Assembly: GCA_025330725.1 (NCBI GenBank)
Contig: JAIWND010000003.1
Coordinates: 992,001 to 1,056,000, forward strand
Reading direction: 5' to 3'
DNA from: Chlamydoabsidia padenii
Taxonomy: Eukaryota; Mucoromycota; Mucoromycetes; Mucorales; Cunninghamellaceae
Length of the DNA: 64,000 nt
Shown piece after piece: positions 1 through 15,600 of the stretch; position 1 is the stretch's first letter; every line of letters begins with the position of its first letter. Under the pieces are notes generated by a model. That model made no database searches, was not told the origin of the DNA, and worked only from the letters and a program-made list of their open reading frames with translations. A program made the translations under genes and the position numbers.

Positions 1-41
1 ATATGTCTGACACTCACCAAATTGATCATTCTCTCTATTAG

Positions 42-630
42 ATTCAAGCTGTGACAGTAGACACTGATTCTGTTGAACTCGTGCGACTCTTCCGAAGTGA
101 TCAAGAACTGGATATCACCTCAAGACGGCTGCTCTCGGTATATAGACTACGAGCCGAAGAAATTGTTGGATCAGAAGAAAATTTGTACAAGATCAACTTT
201 GTAAGTAGTGGTCATTGTTAACAAACGGCATAATACGTTGACACTTTATATTTGTTTTTATAGGACACGAAATCAGATGTGATGTCAATACAACTCTTGG
301 ATAGTGATGATTACATGCTCGATCCCACCAAAGAAGACAAGTACGAAGATTATGTTATCAGTTATATGAACTGGGTGAACCCTACCGAAGGCGTGGATGT
401 CTCAAAAATGAAGCCATCTTACATGAAAAGGTAAAAAAAAAAAAGCAATCATGATAATCACTTTGTACTGACATGATTTATCTAGGAATCTGCAACTTCA
501 AAATGGTAATCTGCAGGAAATATATGTCCGCTCTCAACTCCAATACAAAATTGATCAAGATACCTACCACATGTGCTATATTGATGGATCTGAGGATGTA
601 TTTATTCGCCCTACAGTATCAAAAGAATAG
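42..630 (+). CDS. Probable Sin3 corepressor, C-terminal part (5' end outside window)
   Basis: Three exons (42-200, 264-430, 486-630) join in one frame and give 156 residues ending at a TAG. An intron acceptor (ttag) at 38-41 shows that the gene starts upstream of the window. The visible segments YRLRAEEIVGSEENLYKINF, IQLLDSDD, a PTEGV motif and a final KMCYIDGSEDVF-like block resemble, from memory, the C-terminal domain (Sin3a_C) of fungal Sin3 proteins. Sin3 is the scaffold of the Rpd3/HDAC corepressor in the nucleus. The PAH domains and histone deacetylase interaction region would lie upstream and cannot be checked here. The identification is tentative; that this is the last part of a real spliced gene is secure. 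A Sds3-like gene, another subunit of the same complex, lies only 1.3 kb downstream on the other strand. Confidence 0.6.
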
Positions 631-796
631 TTTAAACCCCATAGTTATCCCCACCTTTTTTTTTTTTATTTTTTTTTATTTTGCTACATCAATAAACCAT
701 TACATTTATACATTTGACTTTGATAATTAATTAATTGATGTATAGATCAAGACAAAGGTTGTTTATTATAATTGGAATAAAAATAAATAGGCTATT

Positions 797-1521
797 CTAG
801 ATGGCGGCATATTCAAGGACTTGTTTATGAGGCAGGAAGGCCAACCAATCGGACGAGGTGGTGGGCAAGAGTCCCATTGCATCGATTTTATAGATACCCA
901 AACAGATCGTCAAAAGATTCAAACCAATGAATGTTAATTTAGAAACCAAGAGATCGGCTCCAGGCTGTTTTGATCCTTTGGTTTCAAATCGTTCAAACGC
1001 TACATAAAAAAAAAAAAAAAAAAGAAAAGAATCACGTCATTCATTGTCTAGTTGTGCACATGTCCCCAAACTTACTTTGTCCCAATGACATGATAGCCTT
1101 GATGGGGGTGATAAAAAGCATGACTGTGATCATGACAGAGAAGATTTGGACACCGTTACCACTCATGTAGATCATGATGGCATTCATTGGAATCGTTTTC
1201 GCTGGTCCCATGGCCACATCCCACGCCCGTTTGATTTTTAATTCGACATCGTTATGATCCTGTGTAGCCGGTCGTGCTGATTTCTAAAAATATAAATAGA
1301 TTTGTTAAAAAAAAAGGAGTTGAAGAATGACCAGGAAGGGAACACTTTTTTCTTTACCGTGCCGTTTCGGTACTGTAAAGCCGACTGTTCAAACCCGACA
1401 GGATTAACAGGTTTCCTATATAGAAACACGGATGAGTGTTACACGGTCAATCGATATCATTATGTTTTACTTACTTTAATGGGCTGCTGATGGAAGCATA
1501 ATCTATTGACCAGGTGGACAT
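797..1521 (-). CDS. EMC4: ER membrane protein complex subunit 4 (EMC4/TMEM85 family)
   Basis: Four exons on the minus strand (1521-1475, 1415-1358, 1283-1076, 999-797) give a 171-residue protein. It has the family hallmarks: NPVGFEQ near the N-terminus, KRAWDVAMGPAKTIPMNAIM in the middle, two hydrophobic stretches, and a C-terminal MGLLPTTSSDWLAF matching the animal MGLLPTHASDWLAF. EMC is an ER insertase for membrane proteins; subunit 4 contributes transmembrane helices and a cytosolic loop on the insertion side. The start ATG at 1521 was chosen because exon 1 ends in phase 2 at a GTAAGT donor and joins exactly to the conserved frame. Length matches the family (about 170-185 residues). The motif CGGGATTTCAA lies 88 nt upstream. 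Confidence 0.95.
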
Positions 1522-1896
1522 TATAAGAATGATATATTTAAAAAGTGATGACAAGACGGAGTGGACGAACAGAAAGAGGTGTCCGTAAAACAAATCAGTG
1601 AGTTATGACGGGATTTCAATTACGTTCGTCGGGAGTTTAAAAAATAAGTTGACCCGTTGGTTTTGGCCATCGTGATTTTTTATTCAGAAGGATATGTACA
1701 AAAGTATATAAAGAGGAATAGGAAGGGAAATGACAAAACATAACAAACTAAACAATATAAAGAAAAGATAGATAGTGTGTGTATTACTAATTCAGTGGGG
1801 GAAGATCAAGGTGTAGGTTACTACAAATTAAAAACAAAAAGGGGGGGGAGGGAGGGATATATATTATAAGTCGTAGGTAACCAGAAAGATAGTTTT
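1522..1896. promoter_or_regulatory. EMC4 upstream region / Sds3 downstream region
   Basis: This 375-nt spacer separates the EMC4 start from the Sds3-like stop; both genes are on the minus strand. It holds CGGGATTTCAA at 1609-1619, one copy of an element seen upstream of many genes here, and TCGGGAGTTTAAA at about 1629. The rest is AT-rich, with a short G-run near 1840. The promoter role is inferred from position. Confidence 0.4.
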
Positions 1897-2500
1897 TCAT
1901 TTCTTCTTGTGTGTCGATGATTTCTTCACTTGTGTCGAATATGATCCCTGATGATAAATAAAAAGTCAGTATCTGAGGTATTGTATAATACATCCAACTT
2001 ACACATCGCATAGCTTGCAGATCATCGTAAACTTCGTCGTCCTTGAGTTTAAATACTAATGAAGGGCGTATAAATAAAAGGTTAAGGATAACAAAAGAGT
2101 GATCAAAACACAAATACAAATGTATGTATTCAAAAATAAAAAGGATATCAGACACTTGTTTTCGTTTGTTCGACTTGTTATCTCCGTTTTCCAAGCCTCG
2201 TCTTCGTAAGCAGTTGCGTTTGTTCACCCGTGTTTGCGCTTCCCCTGAGACCACGTCTTTTTTTTTTTTTAAAAAAAAGAAAGAGTTGTTAAGTTGTTAA
2301 AATGAGGGAGGGAGGAATATCTTTTGTTTTACCATAAGTCAAATCACAATTGTCCTTGTCTTCCTTTAGTTTTCGTCGTTTTTCCTCCAAAACAGCAAAT
2401 AACTTTTCCCGAATTTGTTGTCGTTCCGCCTAAAAAAGAGAGAGAGAGAGAGAGAGACAGAAGTAGATTAGTGTATGCGGGTTATCATAGTTCCCACCAC

Positions 2501-2556
<56 letters not shown>

Positions 2557-3930
2557 GCCCGCACTTTGTTACCTTGTATTCTTCTTCAGCAAGTTGTATT
2601 TCCAATGTAAACTGGTGATCGCTTACTTTAGTTTGATACTCTTTCACTAATTGACCATCATTGATTGTTTTTTGCCGAGTCAATTCCAGTAAGATTAATC
2701 CTTCTTTGTATTTCGGGTGGGTATCTATAATGCAAAAGTATGAGTGACACGATTCATCTAGGTTATTATTATCAACTCACTGCTGTGAATTTGACCGATT
2801 TCATTTTGAATCACCAATAGTTTTTCCGCAAATATCCTAGTGAAAAGGAGGTAAAAGAAAAGAATGTTCAATTAAGTTTTCTTTATTTGTTGTTGTTGTT
2901 GTTGTTATAGTTCTGGTTTCCTCCTTGTTACACTATCAAATCCCAGCATCCTATTCTTGATTTGTTACCTTTCTTTGCTTTGGATAAAGTCGTTGTTCAA
3001 TGCGTCAAGTCGTTGATTCATTTCTTTTCGTCGTTTTAACCGTCGATTATCCACTGCATTATTATCACAAAAACCAGAATCCACTAGAAAATATAATACA
3101 GAATGTGAATATATGTCTGTTCATTTTTGGTCATAACTTGATTTACCTTCGTCATCTGGTGTTCGTTTGAGTATCTTGGTGGAAGTAGTTATCAATTCTG
3201 GTGGTAACAGAGTGGTTGTTGCTGTTGCTTTTGGTATAGGAGGCAAGCTTGTTGATGCTTTAAAGTTATTGAGTAGAGACAAGCCAGCGTCCGCTATTTT
3301 AACGTGATGATCGATAGGAGGTAAATCATGGCGAGAAGAAGGCAACCCATGAAGATGGTGAGAAGCCAAAGAATATGCAGAATCTTGTAGTTGTGGTGTT
3401 GGTAGTTGTTGCAAGTTGCTGGTAAAAGACAAGGACTTTGATATTGGTGGTGTTATATTGGTGGGTGATATATTAGTAAGTGGTGTAGAAGGTGATGGTA
3501 ATTGAGAGTTGAGTGTGGTCAAGGTAGAGCTTGAAGAGGAAGAAGAGGAAGAGGACGAGCAAGGATAAGAAGAAGTCAAGTCACTCTTGTTGCTTTGTGT
3601 ACTTGTTGTGGTTGAGTAGAGATAACCATTCACTATTTTGGTTTGTTGTTTCTGACCTTGTTGATAATGAGAGGAGAGACCACCAACCATTATCTGGTGT
3701 GTATCTGGTGTATCGTAGTCACTTGGTATAGTTGGAGAGTAATAATGACTACGATCCTTGACAAGAGAAGACGGCAACTTGGTATGAGTTAAAGACGAAT
3801 GGTGTACTGGTCTTGATAGAGTAGTCTTGTTGGGAGAAGAGTTAGAGTGCAGTTCAGTAGAAGACCCGTTGGTGTGAGAAGAAGCAAAGACAAAAGGTTT
3901 GTCCATTTCAAGCATTGAAGCCAAAGGCAT
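1897..3930 (-). CDS. Sds3/BRMS1-like subunit of the Sin3-Rpd3 histone deacetylase complex
   Basis: Eight coding exons on the minus strand: 3930-3147, 3083-2969, 2836-2781, 2724-2573, 2429-2333, 2256-2156, 2041-2003 and 1947-1897, about 464 residues. The first 260 residues are Ser/Thr/Pro-rich low complexity with a poly-Ser run. The rest resembles SUDS3: a basic RRKEMNQRLDALNNDF start, a long coiled coil with YKEGLILLELTRQKTINDG and FAVLEEKRRKLKEDKDN, then a basic RRRGLENGDNK segment and an acidic DDEVYDDLQAMR helix matching the SUDS3 DEQIMEDLRTL segment. Sds3 helps assemble and dimerise the nuclear Sin3/HDAC complex. An acceptor at 2056 is also plausible for exon 7, but the one used (2042) keeps the frame. 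The end is lysine-rich. The first ATG in the open frame is at 3930; the low-complexity N-terminus is longer than in animal homologues. Confidence 0.75.
2502..2555 (+). repeat. Poly(A) tract, 54 nt
   Basis: An uninterrupted run of 54 A on the plus strand, inside an intron (2572-2430) of the minus-strand Sds3-like gene, where it reads as poly(T). A GA dinucleotide run (2438-2457) lies in the same intron next to its acceptor. Length may vary through slippage or assembly error. Confidence 0.9.
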
Positions 3931-6716
<2,786 letters not shown>

Positions 6717-7692
6717 GTTATATAGTATATAGATTATGTTTTAGTTTATTTACATTCCTTAGTCTAGCCATTCCCTTGTTTTACCTTGCTTTATGATATG
6801 TTTCCCTTTACCACACACATACTCACACACACCCCACTTATCCCATTGAATAGTTTTCTTTTTTTTTTTTTTATGGCTTATGATGTATATGATTCAAAAA
6901 AAAAATAAAATGAACAAAAACATTAGCTCACCTTACATACTATTATATGGTTGTCTTATTGTAGCAATGAATGCAAAGTAGTTTGACATGCGTAAAAGTT
7001 AATAACGTTGGTAAATTGTGATTGCAGTATACCTTACCAAAATAAACCAGACTCCGACCTTTTTTTTTAGGCATTGAAGTGTTTACTCTTTTGTGCTTCT
7101 CTCAAAATCTGGACAGACAACCATCCTTTAAAATCAAAATATAGAAATATGTGCTTGATAGTTTTCGAGTGATATAAAAATAAAAGAAATTGGTAAATGA
7201 AAACGAAATCTAGTATGGTGCTTTCACCATCGAGTACTGGGTTCATACTGCTTCTTTTGACTCGTTACTATGAGCTTGAAAGACTCTTTCAAAGTGCTTT
7301 GTTTTTTTAATATAAATACTCTCCATAGCAATCTCAATGACGTTTATAATCTATTCCATTTTCATACTTGGTTGTATCTTCTTCTGGTCGGTGCTTTTCA
7401 TCTGGTTAAAAAAACATCGGAGTTTATCACGATGAACCAGTTAGCGGGATAAGAATCATATGTCTGCATATGAAATAATTAAAACGCCGATCCATCAAGT
7501 AAACACACCTACATCGCTGAACAAACATAGTAGTAACACACCCGGATCTGACAGTAATCCCCCTCCTTCTGTAAGTCCCTCAACATTTATATAAAGTCCA
7601 CATGAATAAAAAGACAACCCTATTTATTTTTTATTACTGTTTCCAAAAGGAAGAGAGAATACAACTATACTACTAGATAAACTAATTTATAT
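6717..7692. other. Gap between polyubiquitin and eL24 (convergent 3' ends)
   Basis: About 1 kb of AT-rich sequence between two convergent genes. It includes T-runs and AATAAA-like stretches near 6900, probably 3' UTR and polyadenylation sequence. No gene is supported in it. Confidence 0.6.
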
Positions 7693-8363
7693 TTAAGCCT
7701 TCTTAGCAGCTTGAGCAGCCTTCTTGGATTCCTTGGACTTGGCAATAGCAGCTTGACGAGCAGCAGCACGGGCATCAGGCTTTTGGTTACGCTTGGCACG
7801 GATAGCATCCCAAGAGGCACCAGCAATGGCACGTTCGTGCTTGACGGTACGGCGAGATCGCTTCTTGGCCACTTCTTCGGTAACACCCTTCTTGTTGAGA
7901 CGGCGGTAGATGGTGGTCCAGCGGATCTTGCGAGGGTTCAAACGTTGAAGGAAGTAGGATTCGGCCTTACCATTGATGAAGCGGAAAGTCTACATGATTA
8001 TTAAAAAAAAAAAAAAAAGAAAAAGAAATGTTAGTTTGTTTGTTTTTCCACCCATGTATTCCCCCCTTCCAATCACTATCTATGATACGTACTCTATTTA
8101 TAATAAAAAGAAGAAGAGAGTAGGTGAGTTTTCGCTTGTCATGGTATTAGTTATGATGTGTTGACTTTTTACCTGCTATCAATACGGACGTAGGTCTTAC
8201 CACGAGCAGGGTAGATTTTGAAGCCGGAGAACGCACAAATTTCGAGTCTATGATGGTGGAAGAGTAAATAAAATAAAATAAAATAAAAAGGATTAGTTGG
8301 ATAGATCGATAATACGTTGGTTGGATGGATAGATGGATGGATGGATGGTATAACCTACTTCAT
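7693..8363 (-). CDS. RPL24: 60S ribosomal protein eL24
   Basis: Minus-strand gene for a 125-residue eL24. Exon 1 (8363-8359) holds only ATGAA; exon 2 (8247-8173) gives [20 protein letters not shown]; the last exon (7989-7693) begins [13 protein letters not shown] and runs to a lysine/alanine-rich tail. eL24 sits on the large subunit near the subunit interface. Exon 2 ends in phase 2 while the last exon begins in phase 0, so a simple GT-AG join breaks the frame. A one-nucleotide exon (8093, A on the minus strand) flanked by an acceptor AAATAG and a donor GTACGT restores it as an Arg codon. The resulting intron pair (8172-8094 and 8092-7990) each has a donor, a CTAAT/CTAAC branch-like site and a pyrimidine tract. 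The motif TTTAAATCCCGC lies 94 nt upstream of the ATG. Confidence 0.93.
8318..8350 (+). repeat. (GGAT)n tetranucleotide repeat
   Basis: Tandem GGAT units on the plus strand upstream of the eL24 exon 2 acceptor, largely within intron 1 of that gene (8358-8248). Confidence 0.7.
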
Positions 8364-8456
8364 CGTTGATCGACGTGGAAAAGAGAAGGGAGTTAATAGG
8401 ATTCGTCGCTTTGCCTGCGCTTTTATTCAAATCACCGCCCTTTCCATTTTGGAATA

Positions 8457-8468
8457 TTTAAATCCCGC
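8457..8468 (+). promoter_or_regulatory. TTTAAATCCCGC element upstream of eL24
   Basis: A clear copy of the recurrent motif, 94 nt before the eL24 ATG. A role in transcription is inferred from the motif's repeated position upstream of genes in this window. Confidence 0.4.
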
Positions 8469-8542
8469 TTCTGTCAGGACTATGTCAAATATACCATTAA
8501 AAAATAGTGTTTTATTGTATATGTATATAAAAAGGGAAAGTA

Positions 8543-10759
<2,217 letters not shown>

Positions 10760-11105
10760 ACTTGAGAGGTAACTAGAGAAATTAAAAAGAAGAAAAGAGG
10801 GGAAAAGGGGGTTAATGTTAGTTTGTTCCCATATATATAGATATATGTTATATAGAAGACAAGTGACCGCTTGGATGGGGCGGCTCATTTACCGAATTCA
10901 AAAAAAAGCAACCCTTTTTTAACACGTGAGCTACAATAATTCATATGTTAATGCCACAACCAAACAGTCTCCTTATACCTTTTACCCCACAAACCTCCTT
11001 TATTTTTGAACTTGCCTTGGGTTCCACAGTGGCTAATAAAAAAAAAAAAAAGTTTGGTTTCATTGCCCCAAGTTTAGTTAAGTGTTGTTTCTGTTGCTTT
11101 GCTCG
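10760..11105. other. Gap between ALDH and a small minus-strand gene
   Basis: About 350 nt of AT-rich sequence upstream of the ALDH start. It contains an E-box-like CACGTG near 10923 and T/A runs. No coding sequence is supported. Confidence 0.5.
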
Positions 11106-11468
11106 TCATCCTTCGTCCATCTTGTCTTGACTTTTACTGTCGCGTTCCCACCATCGTTCGTTTAGTTCTGGATCACCAAATCGTTCAATATGAATTTGTC
11201 GAAGGTATTGATTGATAGCACTGTAATCCCCAGTTATCTGTATCAAAGGGTTTTCGTTGATAGATAATGTTGCCAGTGAAAGTTCGGGACTAGGTAAAAA
11301 CAGAATGGGTGAGTGGGCAGTGTTACAAGTCAAGTGTCCGTCAACGAATCTTTACATGATGTTTTGATGTTGTATTTTGGACCTTTTTATATTGGTTTGC
11401 GAAGAGGTACTCGTTATATTGTCGGAGTTTTCATTATAAGAAAGTCGTCGTTTGGTTTCTTTTGACAT
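11106..11468 (-). CDS. Small hypothetical protein (98 residues)
   Basis: Two exons (11468-11356 and 11289-11106) joined across a 66-nt intron with a GTAAAG donor and a CTAG acceptor. The N-terminus is basic and Ser/Asn-rich, with a possible nuclear localisation run (KETKRRLS, KRSKIQ). The C-terminal half is more conserved-looking, with hydrophobic and charged residues (ENPLIQITGDYSAINQYLRQ, ELNERWWERD). I do not recognise the family. An E2F/MBF-like TTTTGGCGC (minus strand, 11593-11585) lies about 117 nt upstream of the ATG, which would fit cell-cycle-regulated expression. Support is an open spliced frame, good splice sites and a plausible leader; no homologue is known to me. Confidence 0.55.
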
Positions 11469-11584
11469 GATGGATTTGTAAAATGGAGGGAAGAAGGAAA
11501 AAAAGAGCCGAAGAATTACGCAGATTGATGGAATAAAGTTAAAAAAATGAGTCGGGGTTCTAAATTGTTTGTTTGATGGCCCTC

Positions 11585-11593
11585 GCGCCAAAA
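11585..11593 (-). promoter_or_regulatory. E2F/MBF-like site TTTTGGCGC
   Basis: A perfect match to the E2F core TTTSGCGC on the minus strand. It lies between a divergent pair of small genes, about 117 nt upstream of the minus-strand ATG and about 330 nt upstream of the plus-strand ATG. Function is inferred from consensus and position. Confidence 0.4.
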
Positions 11594-11714
11594 CGAGGCA
11601 CAAAAGAGATGATACACTCTAATCAAGTATCATAATCAGTAATGATCTGAAGAAAAAGATAGAGAAAGAAACAGGTTGAGTAGAAACTCTATAATGATTC
11701 TCTCACTCCACTTG

Positions 11715-11717
<3 letters not shown>

Positions 11718-11752
<35 letters not shown>
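11718..11752 (+). repeat. Poly(A) tract, 35 nt
   Basis: Uninterrupted A run in the spacer between the two divergent small genes. Confidence 0.9.
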
Positions 11753-11754
<2 letters not shown>

Positions 11755-11918
11755 AAAGCATACACTGTCTGCATGAACCAAGTTTGAGCGGATGTTGAAA
11801 TTATTAGTACGTTCTATTTTTTGACCCGATTTTCCCTTCTTCCAATTCTTCACCCTCTCTTTCCATTCTACATTCATACATTCATCTTGCTCCACATTAT
11901 TTGTATATTTTGCGTCCA

Positions 11919-12136
11919 ATGAAGCAAAGAAACGATTCAAGGTTACCACTGCGTCATACTGATGCTATCTGGGATGGGGTCTTGGCCCGGGTAAGTTTTG
12001 CTTAGCTTGCAGCTTGAAAAACATAATGACACGGACTAACTTGCAACTGTTTTTGTTTTTCTTTTTTTTTGTTTCATAGGACATCAAACAAAGATTGACA
12101 TATGAATATGAAGTAATGAAACAGGTTGTGGGCTAA
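11919..12136 (+). CDS. Very small spliced ORF (42 residues), hypothetical
   Basis: Exon 1 (11919-11990) and exon 2 (12080-12136) join in frame across an 89-nt intron with a textbook GTAAGT donor, a CTAAC branch-like site and a T-rich tract ending TTTCATAG. The product starts MKQRNDSRLPLRHTD and continues with an amphipathic segment (AIWDGVLARDIKQRLTYEYE) before the TAA. The sequence before the ATG is pyrimidine-rich and leader-like. I recognise no family. It could instead be the last two exons of a slightly longer gene or a uORF-like transcript. The clean intron is the main argument for reality. Confidence 0.4.
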
Positions 12137-12428
12137 TGTAAAGGGAACAACAATGACTTGGTCTAGCGTGGTTAACAGGTAAAGTGAATGACGAGATCTC
12201 TCTACTACATGACATGATATACTAACAGATATTGGGTTTTATATAGAACTGGAAATAATTGTGGGTGTACGAGATGTCAAAACATAAAACATTGTTTGTC
12301 CTTCTTAATAGCGAAGAAACGGAAAGGTAAAAATGATGGGTTTTGGGTGGTGCAAAGAATGGGTGCCCTTTTTCCCAACTAGGGAGTGGGACCATGTAAA
12401 CTTCTTCTCCTTACCCTCTTTTTTCTTT

Positions 12429-12462
<34 letters not shown>

Positions 12463-12629
12463 AGGACTTGTTTGGACTTCTCTCTCTCCTTTTCCCTTTA
12501 TTTTTCTTTTATCCCACTCTTTTTATATATCAACTCCTATTCTATTGTATATTGTTTATTCTCACACCACATACTCACGCACATACACGCATACACTCTC
12601 TACCTCTTTGTCACTCTTTTTATCTATTT
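12137..12629. promoter_or_regulatory. Upstream region of the spectraplakin-like gene
   Basis: About 490 nt holding a (TC)n run (12432-12459) and a strongly pyrimidine-rich leader before the ATG at 12630. Sequence near 12170-12245 has donor- and acceptor-like sites (GTAAAG, TATATAG) and may be a non-coding or 3' UTR intron of the small upstream gene. Confidence 0.35.
12432..12459 (+). repeat. (TC)n dinucleotide run
   Basis: Fourteen TC units in the upstream region of the spectraplakin-like gene. Confidence 0.9.
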
Positions 12630-15600
12630 ATGACCATGTTTCACGACACGTTTTGTATACCTTCCAACTATGACAAACTCATTCAAGACCAAAGCATGGA
12701 CGCCAACAATTTACGACTGGATACACAACTTGGGCCTATTTATGCACAGCCACGATCATCGCAATCATCCATCTCTACAACCTCTGCAACATCCACCAGT
12801 AGTAGTAATGACGATCTCACCAAAATTGATGATCAAAAACTTGTATTGTGGATTCAACATCAGCTGCAATATTATATCACCTTATCTTTACTACCCCGAC
12901 TCTCTGGTATTGACGATATTGGTCACGGTAAACTACTATTGTGTTTGATTCATCGATTTGCACCTGAATATTTACCTTCTCTGGTTACTCTCCTGGAACA
13001 TAAAACAAGCATCGAATGTCTCTTACTGGCTGATGAACTGGCACAACGGTTATGGAATACTGCAATTGATTCATTGGCATGTTATTTATATTATCAGCAT
13101 ATCACGATCAGCAACAAGGATAATAATAGCAACAATGGGTCGACTACAATCGGTGATTTCGTCGATCAGTTGATTGTTCCTTCGGTGTATCATATTATCC
13201 CGCCTTCTCCTGAAAACCATCAACACCAACAACTATCCGACAGCACTGAAGAAGGGGATTATTATGCACATCGACCTGCAGTAGTAATCAATACGACCGA
13301 CCTCCCAGTTTGTCAACATGTAATAAATTATCACAACACTAAACCGATTACAGCTTGTTTACCCGGACATTGGGTAGCGGAAACTCACCAATTAATACAG
13401 CATTATCGACAACATTCTCATACCAACCACCTATTATCATTATTGACCTTGATACAACAACTGCAACAAATATATGTGGAGTTTACTCAACTGACGACAA
13501 ATGCTCATGCCGCTGCTACAGATGACGACAATTTTTCTTCTCCTGATTTATATACAGCTCATGAAAAAGTTTTCATTTTACCAGCACGTAAGCTCCTTGA
13601 ACGACTACAGGTGGTGGGTGGACGATTTGCTACAGTAACGACGACGACCGCCAAGGATTATACTACAATAGATGATAATGATAATCTTGCCTACCTTGTT
13701 GACTTATTGATACAGCAACATACTTATCTGTCGTCTGCAATCCAGGCGGCTCTTTGTCTTTATCAACAATGCCACCAAGTACAATACTGGATCTCTGAAC
13801 AACAAAAGGCACTGAAACAGGTGATGGTAGTAGATGATGATGGCGATCAGGTGAACGGGCGACAACAACAATTGATTAGATGGACCGACACTGTATTACA
13901 CTATCGACAAAACAATGCGGATGTATTGGCTCTTGAGGAACACCGGCGATCTTCTGTATCAGATGGATTACTATTAGTTATCTCAACTTTGAACCGACTG
14001 GATGCACTTGAATCAGATTCCAAACGGGCTTCACACCAACTCGCCTGTCAACAACATTTGATCCATTGGAAGTCAACTTACGCTTCAGCATCTTGTCTCT
14101 TACTCAAATTGGAAGAATCTGCTGACTCGTTGTCTCTACAATCCAAAAGTGATCGGCAAGTCTCACCTGCTACTTTATTACAACAATGGAAAATTTTGTC
14201 AAGACGAATGCATGTGTTTCGGGATGGTGATGATCGACATGGTTATATGGCGGTGATCTGTTTGTATCATCAATTACAATCTCACTGTGTTCACATGGAC
14301 TCGGTGGAATCAGACTTGGCAACCTTTACTCAGCGTTGGTATCATTTGGAACATTGTTTGGAAACGACTCGACAAACTATCCATCAACAATGTCAGGTGC
14401 AGGACTTGCTGCAACAATGTGCTATGGTCCAGACCAAGGCAATCGATTTGGAAAAACAGATGACCGGGATGGTTGACACACTTGGACTGGAATGGTTGGC
14501 ATCCGGTGTACAAGACTTGGATGATGGTATTTCTCGGATTCATGCGTCGGCGACATTGATTATGACTACTGGCTCCTTTAACAAGATTGAAAAAATGGCG
14601 GAACTACAAGAATGGTGCGACACATTAGGACAGTGTAAAGTATCCTATCATTTGGCGTGGGATCAATGTCGGTCAAAATATGCTCTTGCTCGGCGGAAAC
14701 AGTCTTTGGATCATATCATGTATCAAGTCAACATTCATTTAGAGGCAATAGAAAATACTGCTGATTTGTTTGATCCTTGGACATGTTCTTTGTATGACCA
14801 AAGGCAACTGGATCGAATGCTATCTTTACAGAAACGGCGGTATGGACAAATTGTAGCGGACTTTGATGCATGGCTTGTCGAAAATGGCAGTGAACAAGAT
14901 CAAGCTGTCATCTCTGGGATCGATCGCATGCAACAACTTTTATCAATCAATGATTCTCGACTGGATATACTGGGGCTACGGTTGGACTGGGATCAAAAAT
15001 GGGCCAACGCAGCTTTATTGGTGGAAAAGGTATCCGACTCTGTCTATGGTTTGATCAACAAGGGTTCTACAAGCGACTATCAAGATGTCTTGTCCGGGAA
15101 AATGGTGGAAAACTACAAGCACAGTGTTGTTCTGGTACAACTTGCGTTTGATCGATTAGTCGACTGTCATTCGGTCATAGGTCAAGTACGCCAGCGGCAA
15201 TATTTACTCGATGAACAAGTAGCTAAACTCGACAATCTCTTGGTGGAAGTACGCTCGGTCATCAAACAACAAATGATGGTAGACGCTTACTTGTATCTCG
15301 TGGGCGATATTCATCAATCAAGTCAAGCTGTTGGTGCACGTCTTGATACTGCCCTGTCTTTACCTGATCATCATGGATTCACTGACGATGACGTACTCGA
15401 GGCACTTTGTCGGTTACAATCTTCAGCAATTCATGTGTGGCAACAATCGGGTTCTCAAATTATATACTCTTTCTCTCACTTGGTGGTGGATGATATGGTG
15501 CGATGGAGGGTGGTTGTCGCATTTGATAATTTATTGGCTACTTTAGTCTACAGAATGGAATGTGTACACGCATGTCAAGCAAGGCGTACTTGGGAAGAAC

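Noticed and set aside
12468..12629. N-terminal extension of the spectraplakin-like frame upstream of 12630
   Set aside because: It begins at a TTG, translates a CT-rich leader into Leu/Phe/Ser/His runs, and has no ATG before 12630.
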